From: Zoogloeaceae bacterium
GTDB lineage: Bacteria; Pseudomonadota; Gammaproteobacteria; Burkholderiales; Rhodocyclaceae
Assembly (NCBI GenBank): GCA_024235655.1
Contig: JACKLY010000001.1
Coordinates: forward strand, 496,001-560,000
Direction of reading: 5' to 3'
DNA length: 64,000 nucleotides
The position numbers and the translations under genes were made by a program. Below the pieces are notes generated by a model that saw only the letters and a program-made list of their open reading frames with translations, had not been told where the DNA came from and made no database searches. This document shows positions 16,241 through 23,804 of the stretch, one piece after another (positions within the stretch are counted from its first letter, which is position 1; each line of letters opens with the position of its first letter).

Positions 16241-17099
16241 GACGGAGGGCGCCAGCAGGGAGTTTCTGCTTGACCGGGAAACCGTGCTGAAGGGGGTGAG
16301 CACCTTGCCTTCGCTACCTGCAGTGGTCATTGAGCTGTTGCAGACGATGGATCAGGAAGAAGCCGACATGCACCTGCTTGCCGAAAAACTGTCACGCGAT
16401 CAGGCACTCTCCGCCAAGGTGTTGCGGGTAGCCAATTCCTCTTTCTATGGCATGTCGGGCAAGGTGAATTCGATAGCTGATGCGATGGTGGTGCTCGGCT
16501 TGCGTGGCGTGCGCACGCTGGCCATGGCCGCGTCGATTTCCGACACATTTTCTGCAACCCGGTGTCCGGGTTTCGACTTCCGGATGTTCTGGCGGCACAG
16601 CATCGGGGTTGCCCTGTGTGCCAAGGAGATCGCTCGTCAGTGCCGTCAGAACGATGGCAATGCTTTTACCGCCGGCCTGCTGCACGATCTGGGTCGCCTC
16701 GTTCTGGCGTCCTGTTTCCCACAGCACCTGGTGGCCGTGATGGCGTATCGCGAGCGGATGGATTGCCCCTGGGAGGAGGCTGAGCAGCAGGTGCTGGGCA
16801 TGAGCCATGCCGAGCTGGGCGGCTTGCTGGCGATGCACTGGAATTTTCCGGCTTCGCTTCATGCGGCGATTACCCATCATCACGACATGGCCGGCGATGA
16901 CAAGGTGCTTTCCTGCACGCTGGTGATTGCCGATGCGCTGGCCCATGCCCTGGATCTCTCGGGTGATGAAAATGAAATGGTGTCGCCCATTACGGAAGTG
17001 TGTTGGCAAACCCTCTCCCTGCCGGATGAAAACTGGCTGGCATTGTTTGCCATCGTTGAATCACAGTTCGAAGCGGCTTGCGAATCGCTGCTCGTTTAG
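16233..17099 (+). CDS. HDOD-domain signalling protein
   Basis: A 288-residue protein with an HDOD domain over about residues 20-215. Recognisable parts are LPSLPAVVIELLQ, LSRDQALSAKVLRVANSSFYG, VLGLRGVRTLAMA and GLLHDLGRLVL. HDOD domains are HD-superfamily folds that usually lack full catalytic residues and act in signalling, often with c-di-GMP or chemotaxis-like systems. It starts inside the preceding small gene (8-base overlap) and the downstream kinase ORF begins 17 bases after its stop. No membrane segment or signal peptide is present. Family assignment is firm; partner and output are unknown. Confidence 0.88.
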   Translation: MAETEGASREFLLDRETVLKGVSTLPSLPAVVIELLQTMDQEEADMHLLAEKLSRDQALSAKVLRVANSSFYGMSGKVNSIADAMVVLGLRGVRTLAMAASISDTFSATRCPGFDFRMFWRHSIGVALCAKEIARQCRQNDGNAFTAGLLHDLGRLVLASCFPQHLVAVMAYRERMDCPWEEAEQQVLGMSHAELGGLLAMHWNFPASLHAAITHHHDMAGDDKVLSCTLVIADALAHALDLSGDENEMVSPITEVCWQTLSLPDENWLALFAIVESQFEAACESLLV

Positions 17100-17116
17100 T
17101 GGCGACCGGAGGGAAG

Positions 17117-18880
17117 ATGAGTGCGTTGAAGCTCGAACCAGAATCGGCCCTGCCAATCCCGACCGAATGTCCGGGGCTGGTTGCCGGTGACGAGGTCTAT
17201 CTGGCGCTGCTGGATGCGATCAATGTGCCGATCACTGTCCATCGTGCCGGCCCATTGCTGTTCGTCAATGCAGCCTTCGAAAAACTGACCGGTTTTAACC
17301 GCGAAGCTCTGGTGGGGGGGGCATTCGAGACCGTGGCGCATCCGGATTTTCGAGAGCTGGCCCGCCAGCGCGGCGAGGCGCGCATGCGAGGCGAAGCGGT
17401 TCCCTCGACCTACGAATTCCGGGTGAATACGGCAGACCCACAATGCGTCTGCTGGGCCGATCTGTCGGTATCAAAAATTCGGCTTAACGGATTGCCAACC
17501 ATTGTCGGTTCCTTTCATGACTTGACGGAACGTCGAGCTGCAGCCGCACATCAGGCGTATCTGCACCAGATGTTGGGGCAAATCATCGAAGCCGACCCGG
17601 TGCCCACCCTGGTCATCGATAACGAACACAAGGTGACCCACTGGAATCGTGCCTGCGCACTGATTTCCGGCATTCCCGCCGCGGAGATCATCGGCACGCG
17701 CCGACAGTGGGAAGCCTTCTATCCCAGCGAACGTCCGGTCATGGCCGACCTGATTGTCAATGGGGCGCTGGAGGACGGGATTGAAACCCATTACAAGGGC
17801 AAATACAGGCGCTCCGCTACCATAGCCGATGCCTACGAAGCCGAGGATTATTTTCCGCGTGCGGGGGGTACCGGCCGCTGGCTGTTTTTTACCGCAGCGC
17901 CCTTGAAGGATATGGAAGGCAGGATCATTGGCGCCATTGAAACCTTGCAGGATGTCACGGCGCGACATGAGGCGGAGGATGCCTTGCGACGGCATCAGGA
18001 AATGCTGGAGCGTCTGGTGGAAGAACGCACCGGCCAGTTGCAGCAGGCCAATGAGCAACTGATGCAGTCGGAGAAACTGGCTTCGATCGGCCAGCTGGCT
18101 GCCGGTGTGGCACATGAGATCAATAACCCGATCGGCTACGTGCACTCGAATATCGGTGCGCTGGAAAACTACATGGGTGATCTTTTCGAAGTGCTGGAAA
18201 TCTACGAGATGGCGCAGCCGGTGATTGCTGACCCGGCCCTGGCTGCAGCGGTGAAGGCAAAGTGCGAGGCGGTGGATGTCGATTTCCTCAAGGAGGATAT
18301 TCCGGCATTGATGAAAGAGTCGCGTGAAGGCATTACCCGGGTCAAGAAGATCGTCCAGGACCTGAAGGATTTCTCGCATGTGGACAACACCCAGGAGTGG
18401 CAGTGGGCGAACCTGCATGCCGGGATTGACTCAACCATCAATGTCGTTGCCAACGAGATCAAGTACAAGGCTGACGTGGTCAAGGAATATGGCCAGTTGC
18501 CGGATGTCGAGTGCCTCGGTTCGCAGTTGAACCAGGTGTTCATGAACCTGCTGGTCAACGCAGCCCATGCCATGGGCGAAGCGCGCGGCACCATCACCAT
18601 TCGGTCCGGGAGTGAGGGAGGTGATGAAGGCACGGTCTGGCTGGAGTTTTCAGACACCGGCAGTGGCATGCCCCCCGAAGTCCAGGCGCGGATTTTCGAG
18701 CCTTTTTTCACCACCAAGCCGGTAGGCAAGGGGACGGGCTTGGGGCTTTCGCTGTCTTACGGCATCATTCAAAAACATAACGGCACGCTGACGGTGAGCA
18801 GCGAGCCCGGCAAGGGCACGACATTCCGAATCGTGCTGCCGGTAAAACATGTCGAATCCGGGAGCGAGACGACTGCATGA
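17117..18880 (+). CDS. PAS-PAS sensor histidine kinase
   Basis: A 587-residue soluble kinase. Two PAS domains (about 25-140 and 150-290) precede a coiled-coil, a HisKA domain (H333 in GVAHEINNPIGYV) and a HATPase domain (FSDTGSGMP, FFTTKPVGKGTGLGLSLS). ATG 17117 follows a ggaggg ribosome binding site; an in-frame ATG 39 bases earlier overlaps the HDOD gene and was rejected. The kinase core is very similar to the one at 20771-21841, with shared stretches such as NEIKYKADVV and NQVFMNLLVNAA, suggesting duplication. It overlaps the next gene by 4 bases. The absence of transmembrane helices points to a cytoplasmic signal. Confidence 0.9.
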   Translation: MSALKLEPESALPIPTECPGLVAGDEVYLALLDAINVPITVHRAGPLLFVNAAFEKLTGFNREALVGGAFETVAHPDFRELARQRGEARMRGEAVPSTYEFRVNTADPQCVCWADLSVSKIRLNGLPTIVGSFHDLTERRAAAAHQAYLHQMLGQIIEADPVPTLVIDNEHKVTHWNRACALISGIPAAEIIGTRRQWEAFYPSERPVMADLIVNGALEDGIETHYKGKYRRSATIADAYEAEDYFPRAGGTGRWLFFTAAPLKDMEGRIIGAIETLQDVTARHEAEDALRRHQEMLERLVEERTGQLQQANEQLMQSEKLASIGQLAAGVAHEINNPIGYVHSNIGALENYMGDLFEVLEIYEMAQPVIADPALAAAVKAKCEAVDVDFLKEDIPALMKESREGITRVKKIVQDLKDFSHVDNTQEWQWANLHAGIDSTINVVANEIKYKADVVKEYGQLPDVECLGSQLNQVFMNLLVNAAHAMGEARGTITIRSGSEGGDEGTVWLEFSDTGSGMPPEVQARIFEPFFTTKPVGKGTGLGLSLSYGIIQKHNGTLTVSSEPGKGTTFRIVLPVKHVESGSETTA

Positions 18881-20226
18881 GTGATCTTCAAGAAAACCTC
18901 CAGGCCGTAGCACCATCGGCTGCAGACACCGGTGGCGTTACCGAGGACAAGTGGCGCATCCTCTGTGTCGATGACGAGCCGAATATCCTCTCCTCGCTGC
19001 GCCGGCTTTTCCGTCAGAACGGCTACCAGATCAGCGTCGCCAACAGCGGCGCCGAGGGCTTGCAAATGCTCGAGGGGCAGGGTTTCGACCTGGTCATTTC
19101 CGACATGCGCATGCCGGAAATGGACGGCGCCCGTTTTCTTGAGCAGGTACGCAAGCGCTGGCCGGAAACCCTGCGCATTCTGCTGACCGGTTACGCCGAT
19201 ATTTCGTCGACCATCGAGGCTGTGAACAAGGGGCAGATATACCGCTACGTCAGCAAGCCGTGGGACGACAACGACCTGCTGCTGACCGTGCGGCAGGCGC
19301 TCGACCTGCAAAAGCTGGCGCGCGAGAAAGCCCGGCTGGAAGCGCTGACCGTGGCACAGAACGAGGAGCTGAAGGATCTCAACGCCAACCTTGAACTGAA
19401 GGTGATGGAGCGCACCGTTGATTTGCGCAAGGCGCACGAGAAGCTGAAAACCAGTTTCATGACCTCCATCCGGGTCTTTGCCAACCTGATTGAATTGCGT
19501 GGTGGCGCGCTGTCCGGGCATTCGCGCCGGGTCGCCGATCTGGCACGGAAGATCGCCAATCGCCTGCAGCTCTCGCCCGCCGAGGGGCAGGATATCTTTC
19601 TGGCGGGGCTCTTGCACGATATCGGCAAGATCGGCCTTTCCGATACATTGTTGGCAAAACCGGTCTCGCACATGGGAGGCGAGGAACTTGGGGAGTATCG
19701 CAAGCACCCGGTGAAGGGCGAACAATCGCTGATGGCGCTGGAGGATCTGCGTGGCGCAGCCACCATCATGCGCTCGCATCACGAGCGCTTCGACGGGCAG
19801 GGTTATCCCGATGGCCTGGTCGGGCTCGCCATCCCGATCGGTGCCCGAGTGCTGGCCGTCGCCAATGATTACGATGGCTTGCAGATCGGTATCCTGTCCC
19901 CGCGTCGCATGAGCCCGGACGATGCCCGCCAGCTGATTGCCGAAGGGCGAGGCAAGCGCTATGACCCGCAGGTCATCGATGCCTTTCTCCAGGAATTGGG
20001 GGAAGGCAAGGCGGCCCCGCCGCCGGGAGGCATCCCGGTGCAACCCAAGGATCTGGTTTCCGGCATGGTGCTGGCGCGTGACCTGGTGTCGCGTGACGGC
20101 GTTTTATTACTCTCAGCCGATTATCTGCTGGACGCCAAGCTGATCCGGCAGATTCGCGAGTTTGCGGCGGCGGAAGGCAATGTCACTGTATTCGTCCGCC
20201 AGGATGTGAAGGGAGGCCAGGGATGA
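18877..20226 (+). CDS. REC-HD-GYP cyclic di-GMP phosphodiesterase
   Basis: A 449-residue protein of RpfG type. REC at about 26-142 with D76 (VISDMRMPEMDG), coiled-coil 143-195, HD-GYP at about 195-365. Active-site residues are visible: HD at 247-248 in LLHDIGKIG, H277, HH at 301-302 and GYP at 309-311 (FDGQGYPDG). It should hydrolyse c-di-GMP when activated by phosphorylation. Residues 385-440 form an extra C-terminal domain related to the 107-residue protein at 15917-16240. Translationally coupled on both sides by 4-base overlaps. It is the clearest enzymatic output of the operon besides the GGDEF-EAL protein. Confidence 0.92.
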   Translation: MSDLQENLQAVAPSAADTGGVTEDKWRILCVDDEPNILSSLRRLFRQNGYQISVANSGAEGLQMLEGQGFDLVISDMRMPEMDGARFLEQVRKRWPETLRILLTGYADISSTIEAVNKGQIYRYVSKPWDDNDLLLTVRQALDLQKLAREKARLEALTVAQNEELKDLNANLELKVMERTVDLRKAHEKLKTSFMTSIRVFANLIELRGGALSGHSRRVADLARKIANRLQLSPAEGQDIFLAGLLHDIGKIGLSDTLLAKPVSHMGGEELGEYRKHPVKGEQSLMALEDLRGAATIMRSHHERFDGQGYPDGLVGLAIPIGARVLAVANDYDGLQIGILSPRRMSPDDARQLIAEGRGKRYDPQVIDAFLQELGEGKAAPPPGGIPVQPKDLVSGMVLARDLVSRDGVLLLSADYLLDAKLIRQIREFAAAEGNVTVFVRQDVKGGQG

Positions 20227-20759
20227 AACGCATTCTGTTGGTTGATGACGAGCCGAACCTGCTTCAGGCATTGCGGCGCACCCTGGTGCGCGCCTTTCCG
20301 GTCGCCGACTATCGCATCGAATTGTTCGATGACCCGCGTCAGGCACTGGAGCGGGCAGTGGAGGTCAGCTTCGATGTCGTGATTTCCGATTTCCGCATGC
20401 CACCGATGAGTGGCGTCGAATTTCTCAAGGCATTCCGCGAACTGCAGCCGGACTGCATGCGCATGATCCTCTCCGCCTCAACCGATTTCGATGCCCTGAT
20501 GAGCGCGGTCAACGAAGCGGAAGTGTTGCGCTATCTGGTCAAGCCCTGGTCGGACGAAGAACTGGTCGAGGTTGTGCGCGGTGCGCTGGCGAGGCATGAC
20601 ACTTTGGTCGAGGATCGCCAGCTCGCGGACGAGGTCCGGCTGTCGCGTGGCACCGTCAGCGCCGAGGAGCTTGAACGGCGCCGGCTGGAAGCCGAGGAGC
20701 CCGGGATTACCCGAGTCAAATGGGGGCCCGGGGGTTCGGTGATACTTGACGACGAGTGA
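20223..20759 (+). CDS. Single-REC response regulator with short charged tail
   Basis: A 178-residue protein. The REC domain fills residues 3-125, with D56 in VISDFRMPPMSG and the conserved Lys in LVKPWSDEE. The tail (about 125-178) is charged, partly helical and ends in VKWGPGGSVILDDE. It has no DNA-binding or enzyme domain, so it is a phospho-shuttle or protein-binding regulator. It is coupled to its upstream gene by a 4-base overlap and lies directly before a histidine kinase, its probable partner. Confidence 0.85.
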   Translation: MKRILLVDDEPNLLQALRRTLVRAFPVADYRIELFDDPRQALERAVEVSFDVVISDFRMPPMSGVEFLKAFRELQPDCMRMILSASTDFDALMSAVNEAEVLRYLVKPWSDEELVEVVRGALARHDTLVEDRQLADEVRLSRGTVSAEELERRRLEAEEPGITRVKWGPGGSVILDDE

Positions 20760-20770
20760 TTGGAAGACTT

Positions 20771-21841
20771 ATGGGGACGACGAGTGGCACTGCTTCGGCG
20801 ATGCACCCCTTATTGCTGCGGCAGTTGAAAACGGCGTTCGGCAGCGCGGAGGATGTGCCGGAATCGCTGTCTGCATTTTGCATGTCGGTGTCGGCCGAGT
20901 ATCACCGGGCGGATCGGGATCGTGACCTGACGCAGCGTTCGCTCGATGAAATGTCGGCCGAGCTGACGGCACACAACGAAACCCTGCGCCGTGAACGTGA
21001 CGAACAGGCAGCACTGGCGCATCGGCTGGAAGAGGCTCACAACCAGCTGCTGCAATCGGAGAAGATGGCCTCCATCGGCCAGCTCGCTGCCGGCGTGGCG
21101 CACGAGATCAACAATCCGATCGGTTACGTCAATTCCAACCTCAAGTCACTGACTGCCTATGTGCAGGACCTGCTGGAAATGATTGCGGCCTACGAGACGG
21201 CAGAGGTGTTGCTGCCTGCCGAGCAACTGTCGTCACTGGCAGCGCTGAAAGCGACGCTGGATATCGAGTACCTGAAGACTGATTTGCCGGCCATGCTGGG
21301 TGAATCGCAGGAGGGTATCGACCGGGTGCGCAAGATCGTTCAGGACCTGAAGGACTTTTCCCATACCGACGAGGGAACATTCAACTGGGCCGATGTGCAT
21401 GCCGGTATCGACTCGACACTCAATATCGTGGCCAATGAAATCAAGTACAAGGCGGATGTGGTCAGGGAATACGGTGCCTTGCCTCAGATCGAGTGCCTGC
21501 CATCGCAGCTCAATCAGGTGTTCATGAACCTGCTGGTGAATGCTGCGCAGGCCATGCCGGGAGAGCCGCGCGGGAAGATAGTTGTGCGCACCGGCTGCAA
21601 GGGTGATGAGGCGGTGTGGCTGGAGTTTATCGATAGCGGCAGCGGTATTCCGGCTGAAAACCTGAAACGGATCTTCGACCCCTTCTTTACAACCAAGCCG
21701 GTCGGCAAGGGTACGGGGCTGGGTTTGTCACTTTCCTACGGCATTATCCAGAAGCACCACGGCAAGCTGTCGGTGACCAGTGTGCTTGGTGAAGGCACCT
21801 GTTTCCGAATCGAATTGCCGGTAAAACAGCCCGAGGCCTGA
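20771..21841 (+). CDS. Histidine kinase without recognised sensor domain
   Basis: A 356-residue soluble kinase. Residues 1-95 are helical with no PAS, GAF or membrane segment. HisKA follows (H111 in GVAHEINNPIGYVNSNL), then HATPase (FIDSGSGIP, FFTTKPVGKGTGLGLSLS). The core closely resembles the PAS-PAS kinase at 17117. GTG 20756 would give the usual 4-base overlap with the preceding gene, while ATG 20771 has ggaag 4 bases upstream; the latter was chosen but either is possible. It is the last gene of the signalling operon and meets ccmI tail to tail. Confidence 0.88.
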   Translation: MGTTSGTASAMHPLLLRQLKTAFGSAEDVPESLSAFCMSVSAEYHRADRDRDLTQRSLDEMSAELTAHNETLRRERDEQAALAHRLEEAHNQLLQSEKMASIGQLAAGVAHEINNPIGYVNSNLKSLTAYVQDLLEMIAAYETAEVLLPAEQLSSLAALKATLDIEYLKTDLPAMLGESQEGIDRVRKIVQDLKDFSHTDEGTFNWADVHAGIDSTLNIVANEIKYKADVVREYGALPQIECLPSQLNQVFMNLLVNAAQAMPGEPRGKIVVRTGCKGDEAVWLEFIDSGSGIPAENLKRIFDPFFTTKPVGKGTGLGLSLSYGIIQKHHGKLSVTSVLGEGTCFRIELPVKQPEA

Positions 21842-21850
21842 ACGTGCTGC

Positions 21851-21879
21851 GTTGGCGGCTAATGTGCCCGGCCGCCAAC
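21851..21879. terminator. Hairpin between the signalling operon and ccmI (convergent)
   Basis: GTTGGCGGC (21851-21859) pairs perfectly with GCCGCCAAC (21871-21879) across an 11-base loop. It lies between two convergent stop codons, a natural place for a shared terminator. No T-run follows on either strand, so the call is moderate. Confidence 0.45.
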
Positions 21880-21888
21880 GGAAATCCC

Positions 21889-22734
21889 CTATTTCGCCTG
21901 TTTCTGCGCGGCTTCCCGTGCCTGTGCGACGGCTGCGGTGAGTGCGACGGCTTCTTCCGAGCCGGGCTCAAGCTGCGGCAGTACCCTTTCCCAGTAATCC
22001 GCGGCCGCCTTGAAATCACGGCGTTCGCCGGCAGCAGCGCCGGCCAGCAACAGGGTCTGTGGATCATCCGGCGCCAGTTTCAGGGCCTTGTTGATCAGCT
22101 CGGTGGGCTTGCCCTTGAAGCCTTCGCCGGTGATCGCCAGCATTTCGGCGTAGTCAGTCAGCAGTTCAGGGTCTTTCTCGACGAAGGACTCCGCCTGTCC
22201 GTAGGCCGCGGCCGACTCCGCGTAGCGGCCCAGCATCTTGTAGGAACGGCCGAGCATCACCCAGCCACGCGGGTCATCCGGATTTTCCTTCAGTCGTGCC
22301 GCCAGTTTTTCAACCATGCCCTCAATCTGTCCGGCGGTGACCTGCGGTGCCGGCTGGGTATTGGCCGGGTCAAGCGCACGCGGGTTGCCGAGTACGGCAT
22401 AGCCGATCAGTGCCAGCACGGGCACCAGCAAGACGACGAGTAGTGCGGTCTTCTTGCTTGGCGCCGCATCCTTGCCGGTATCGGTTTCCGGTTTGACTTC
22501 CTCCAGGAGGCGACGTTGCAGTTCGGCCTTGGACTGCTCGAAATCGGCTTCGGTCAGCGATTTTTCATCGCGTTCATGCTCCAGTTCGGCCAGCTGATCA
22601 CGCAGGATGGCCAGATTGGCGGCGCTGCGATCGGCGCTGTCGGCCGCCGTTTGCGGGCGGCGCAGCAGGGGAAAAGCGAGCAACAGGGCGGCAACGATAC
22701 TCATGATCGCTGCGATGACGATAAAGGTGGTCAT
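21889..22734 (-). CDS. ccmI: CcmI, cytochrome c maturation TPR protein
   Basis: A 281-residue inner-membrane protein. An N-terminal helix (residues 4-24), a cytoplasmic segment with AELEHERDEKSLTEADFEQSK and a second helix (about 96-115) are followed by periplasmic TPR repeats (about 135-275, WVMLGRSYKMLGRYAESAAAYGQA). CcmI (also CycH) binds apocytochrome c C termini and delivers them to CcmF/H. It is the last gene of the ccm operon and overlaps ccmH by 4 bases. Length is shorter than some CcmI proteins but the layout is complete. Confidence 0.92.
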   Translation of the reverse strand: MTTFIVIAAIMSIVAALLLAFPLLRRPQTAADSADRSAANLAILRDQLAELEHERDEKSLTEADFEQSKAELQRRLLEEVKPETDTGKDAAPSKKTALLVVLLVPVLALIGYAVLGNPRALDPANTQPAPQVTAGQIEGMVEKLAARLKENPDDPRGWVMLGRSYKMLGRYAESAAAYGQAESFVEKDPELLTDYAEMLAITGEGFKGKPTELINKALKLAPDDPQTLLLAGAAAGERRDFKAAADYWERVLPQLEPGSEEAVALTAAVAQAREAAQKQAK

Positions 22735-23219
22735 TGCGGTGTTTTATCCTGGGGAGCGGTATCGAGCAATGCTTCGGCAGCCTTTTGCTCTTCTGCCGAA
22801 AGGGCGGTGTCGCCAAGCATCTGGTTGCGTCGGCGGAGAAAGCGCACCAGCAGTGTCAGTCCGAGAATGAGCAGGGCGGCCGGGCCCAGCCAAAGCAGGA
22901 TGGTGGTGCCTTTCAACGGTGGCTTGTAACGCACGAAATCACCGTAGCGTTCCACCATGTAGTCGAGGATCTGCTGATCCGATTTGCCTTCGGCAATGAG
23001 CAGGCGGATTTCGCGGCGGAAATCGTTGGCCAGGTCGGCGTGGGAATCGGCAATGCTCTGGTTCTGGCAAACGAGGCAGCGCAACTCGGTGGTGATGGCC
23101 AGCACGCGTTTCTCGATCGCCGGGTTCTCGGCCATCGGGGTGGCCTCGCGGGCCTGTGCAGTCATCATGCCCAGACTGAGGGCGAAGGCAGCCAGCAGGC
23201 TGATGCAATTCCGGATCAT
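22731..23219 (-). CDS. ccmH: CcmH, cytochrome c maturation thiol oxidoreductase
   Basis: A 162-residue protein. A Sec signal peptide (residues 1-22) is followed by the catalytic motif LRCLVCQNQSIADS (Cys48 and Cys51) and one C-terminal transmembrane helix (about 106-126). CcmH keeps apocytochrome CXXCH thiols reduced for haem ligation. The frame is open further upstream, but ATG 23219 gives the signal peptide and overlaps the ccmG stop by 4 bases, so it was chosen. All expected CcmH features are present. Confidence 0.95.
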   Translation of the reverse strand: MIRNCISLLAAFALSLGMMTAQAREATPMAENPAIEKRVLAITTELRCLVCQNQSIADSHADLANDFRREIRLLIAEGKSDQQILDYMVERYGDFVRYKPPLKGTTILLWLGPAALLILGLTLLVRFLRRRNQMLGDTALSAEEQKAAEALLDTAPQDKTPQ

Positions 23220-23797
23220 TTGTTCAGCTCCGCGACCAGCGGCATAACCTGCTTGGCCAGTGATTCCGGCGTGATCGGGCCGGTATGCTTGAGACGGATG
23301 ATGCCGGCCTTGTCGATGACGTAGGTTTCCGGCACGCCGTAAACGCCGTAGTTGAAGCCGACCCGCCCGTCGATGTCGAGCAGCGAAAGCTGGTAGGGGT
23401 CGCCATGCTGAAGCAGCCACTTGCTTGCCCGTTCGCGTGCCAGCCGGGCTTCGGTGGCTGCGTCGGTCTTGCTCATGTCGGTTTCGCCGTCGCCACGTAC
23501 TTCCTTGTAATTGAGCCCGACGACGGGAACGATATTCTTCTTGCCCAGATCGACGAGGAGGGGATGCTCCTGCCGGCAGGAGACGCACCATGACGCCCAG
23601 ACATTGAGCAGCCAGACCTTGCCCTTCATGTCTTCCGGGCCGAACACTTTCTCGCTGCCGAGTACCGGCAGCGAGAAAGTAGGCGCCGGTTTGCCGACGA
23701 AGGGCGAGGGAACCTCGCGCGGGTTCAGATTGAGGCCGACGCCGAGCAGGATGACCAGGGCGACGAAGCCGATGAGGGGCCAGAGAAAGCGATTCAT
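23216..23797 (-). CDS. ccmG: CcmG/DsbE thiol-disulfide oxidoreductase
   Basis: A 193-residue thioredoxin-fold protein anchored by an N-terminal helix (residues 4-21). The active site is WASWCVSCRQEH, where the usual WCxxC is WCVSC. GVYGVPETYVIDK is the cis-Pro region of the family. It reduces apocytochrome c or CcmH in the periplasm. ATG 23797 was chosen because it begins the membrane anchor; the longer frame upstream belongs to ccmF in another frame. It sits 7 bases after ccmF. Confidence 0.95.
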   Translation of the reverse strand: MNRFLWPLIGFVALVILLGVGLNLNPREVPSPFVGKPAPTFSLPVLGSEKVFGPEDMKGKVWLLNVWASWCVSCRQEHPLLVDLGKKNIVPVVGLNYKEVRGDGETDMSKTDAATEARLARERASKWLLQHGDPYQLSLLDIDGRVGFNYGVYGVPETYVIDKAGIIRLKHTGPITPESLAKQVMPLVAELNK

Positions 23798-23804
23798 AAG
23801 CGAT

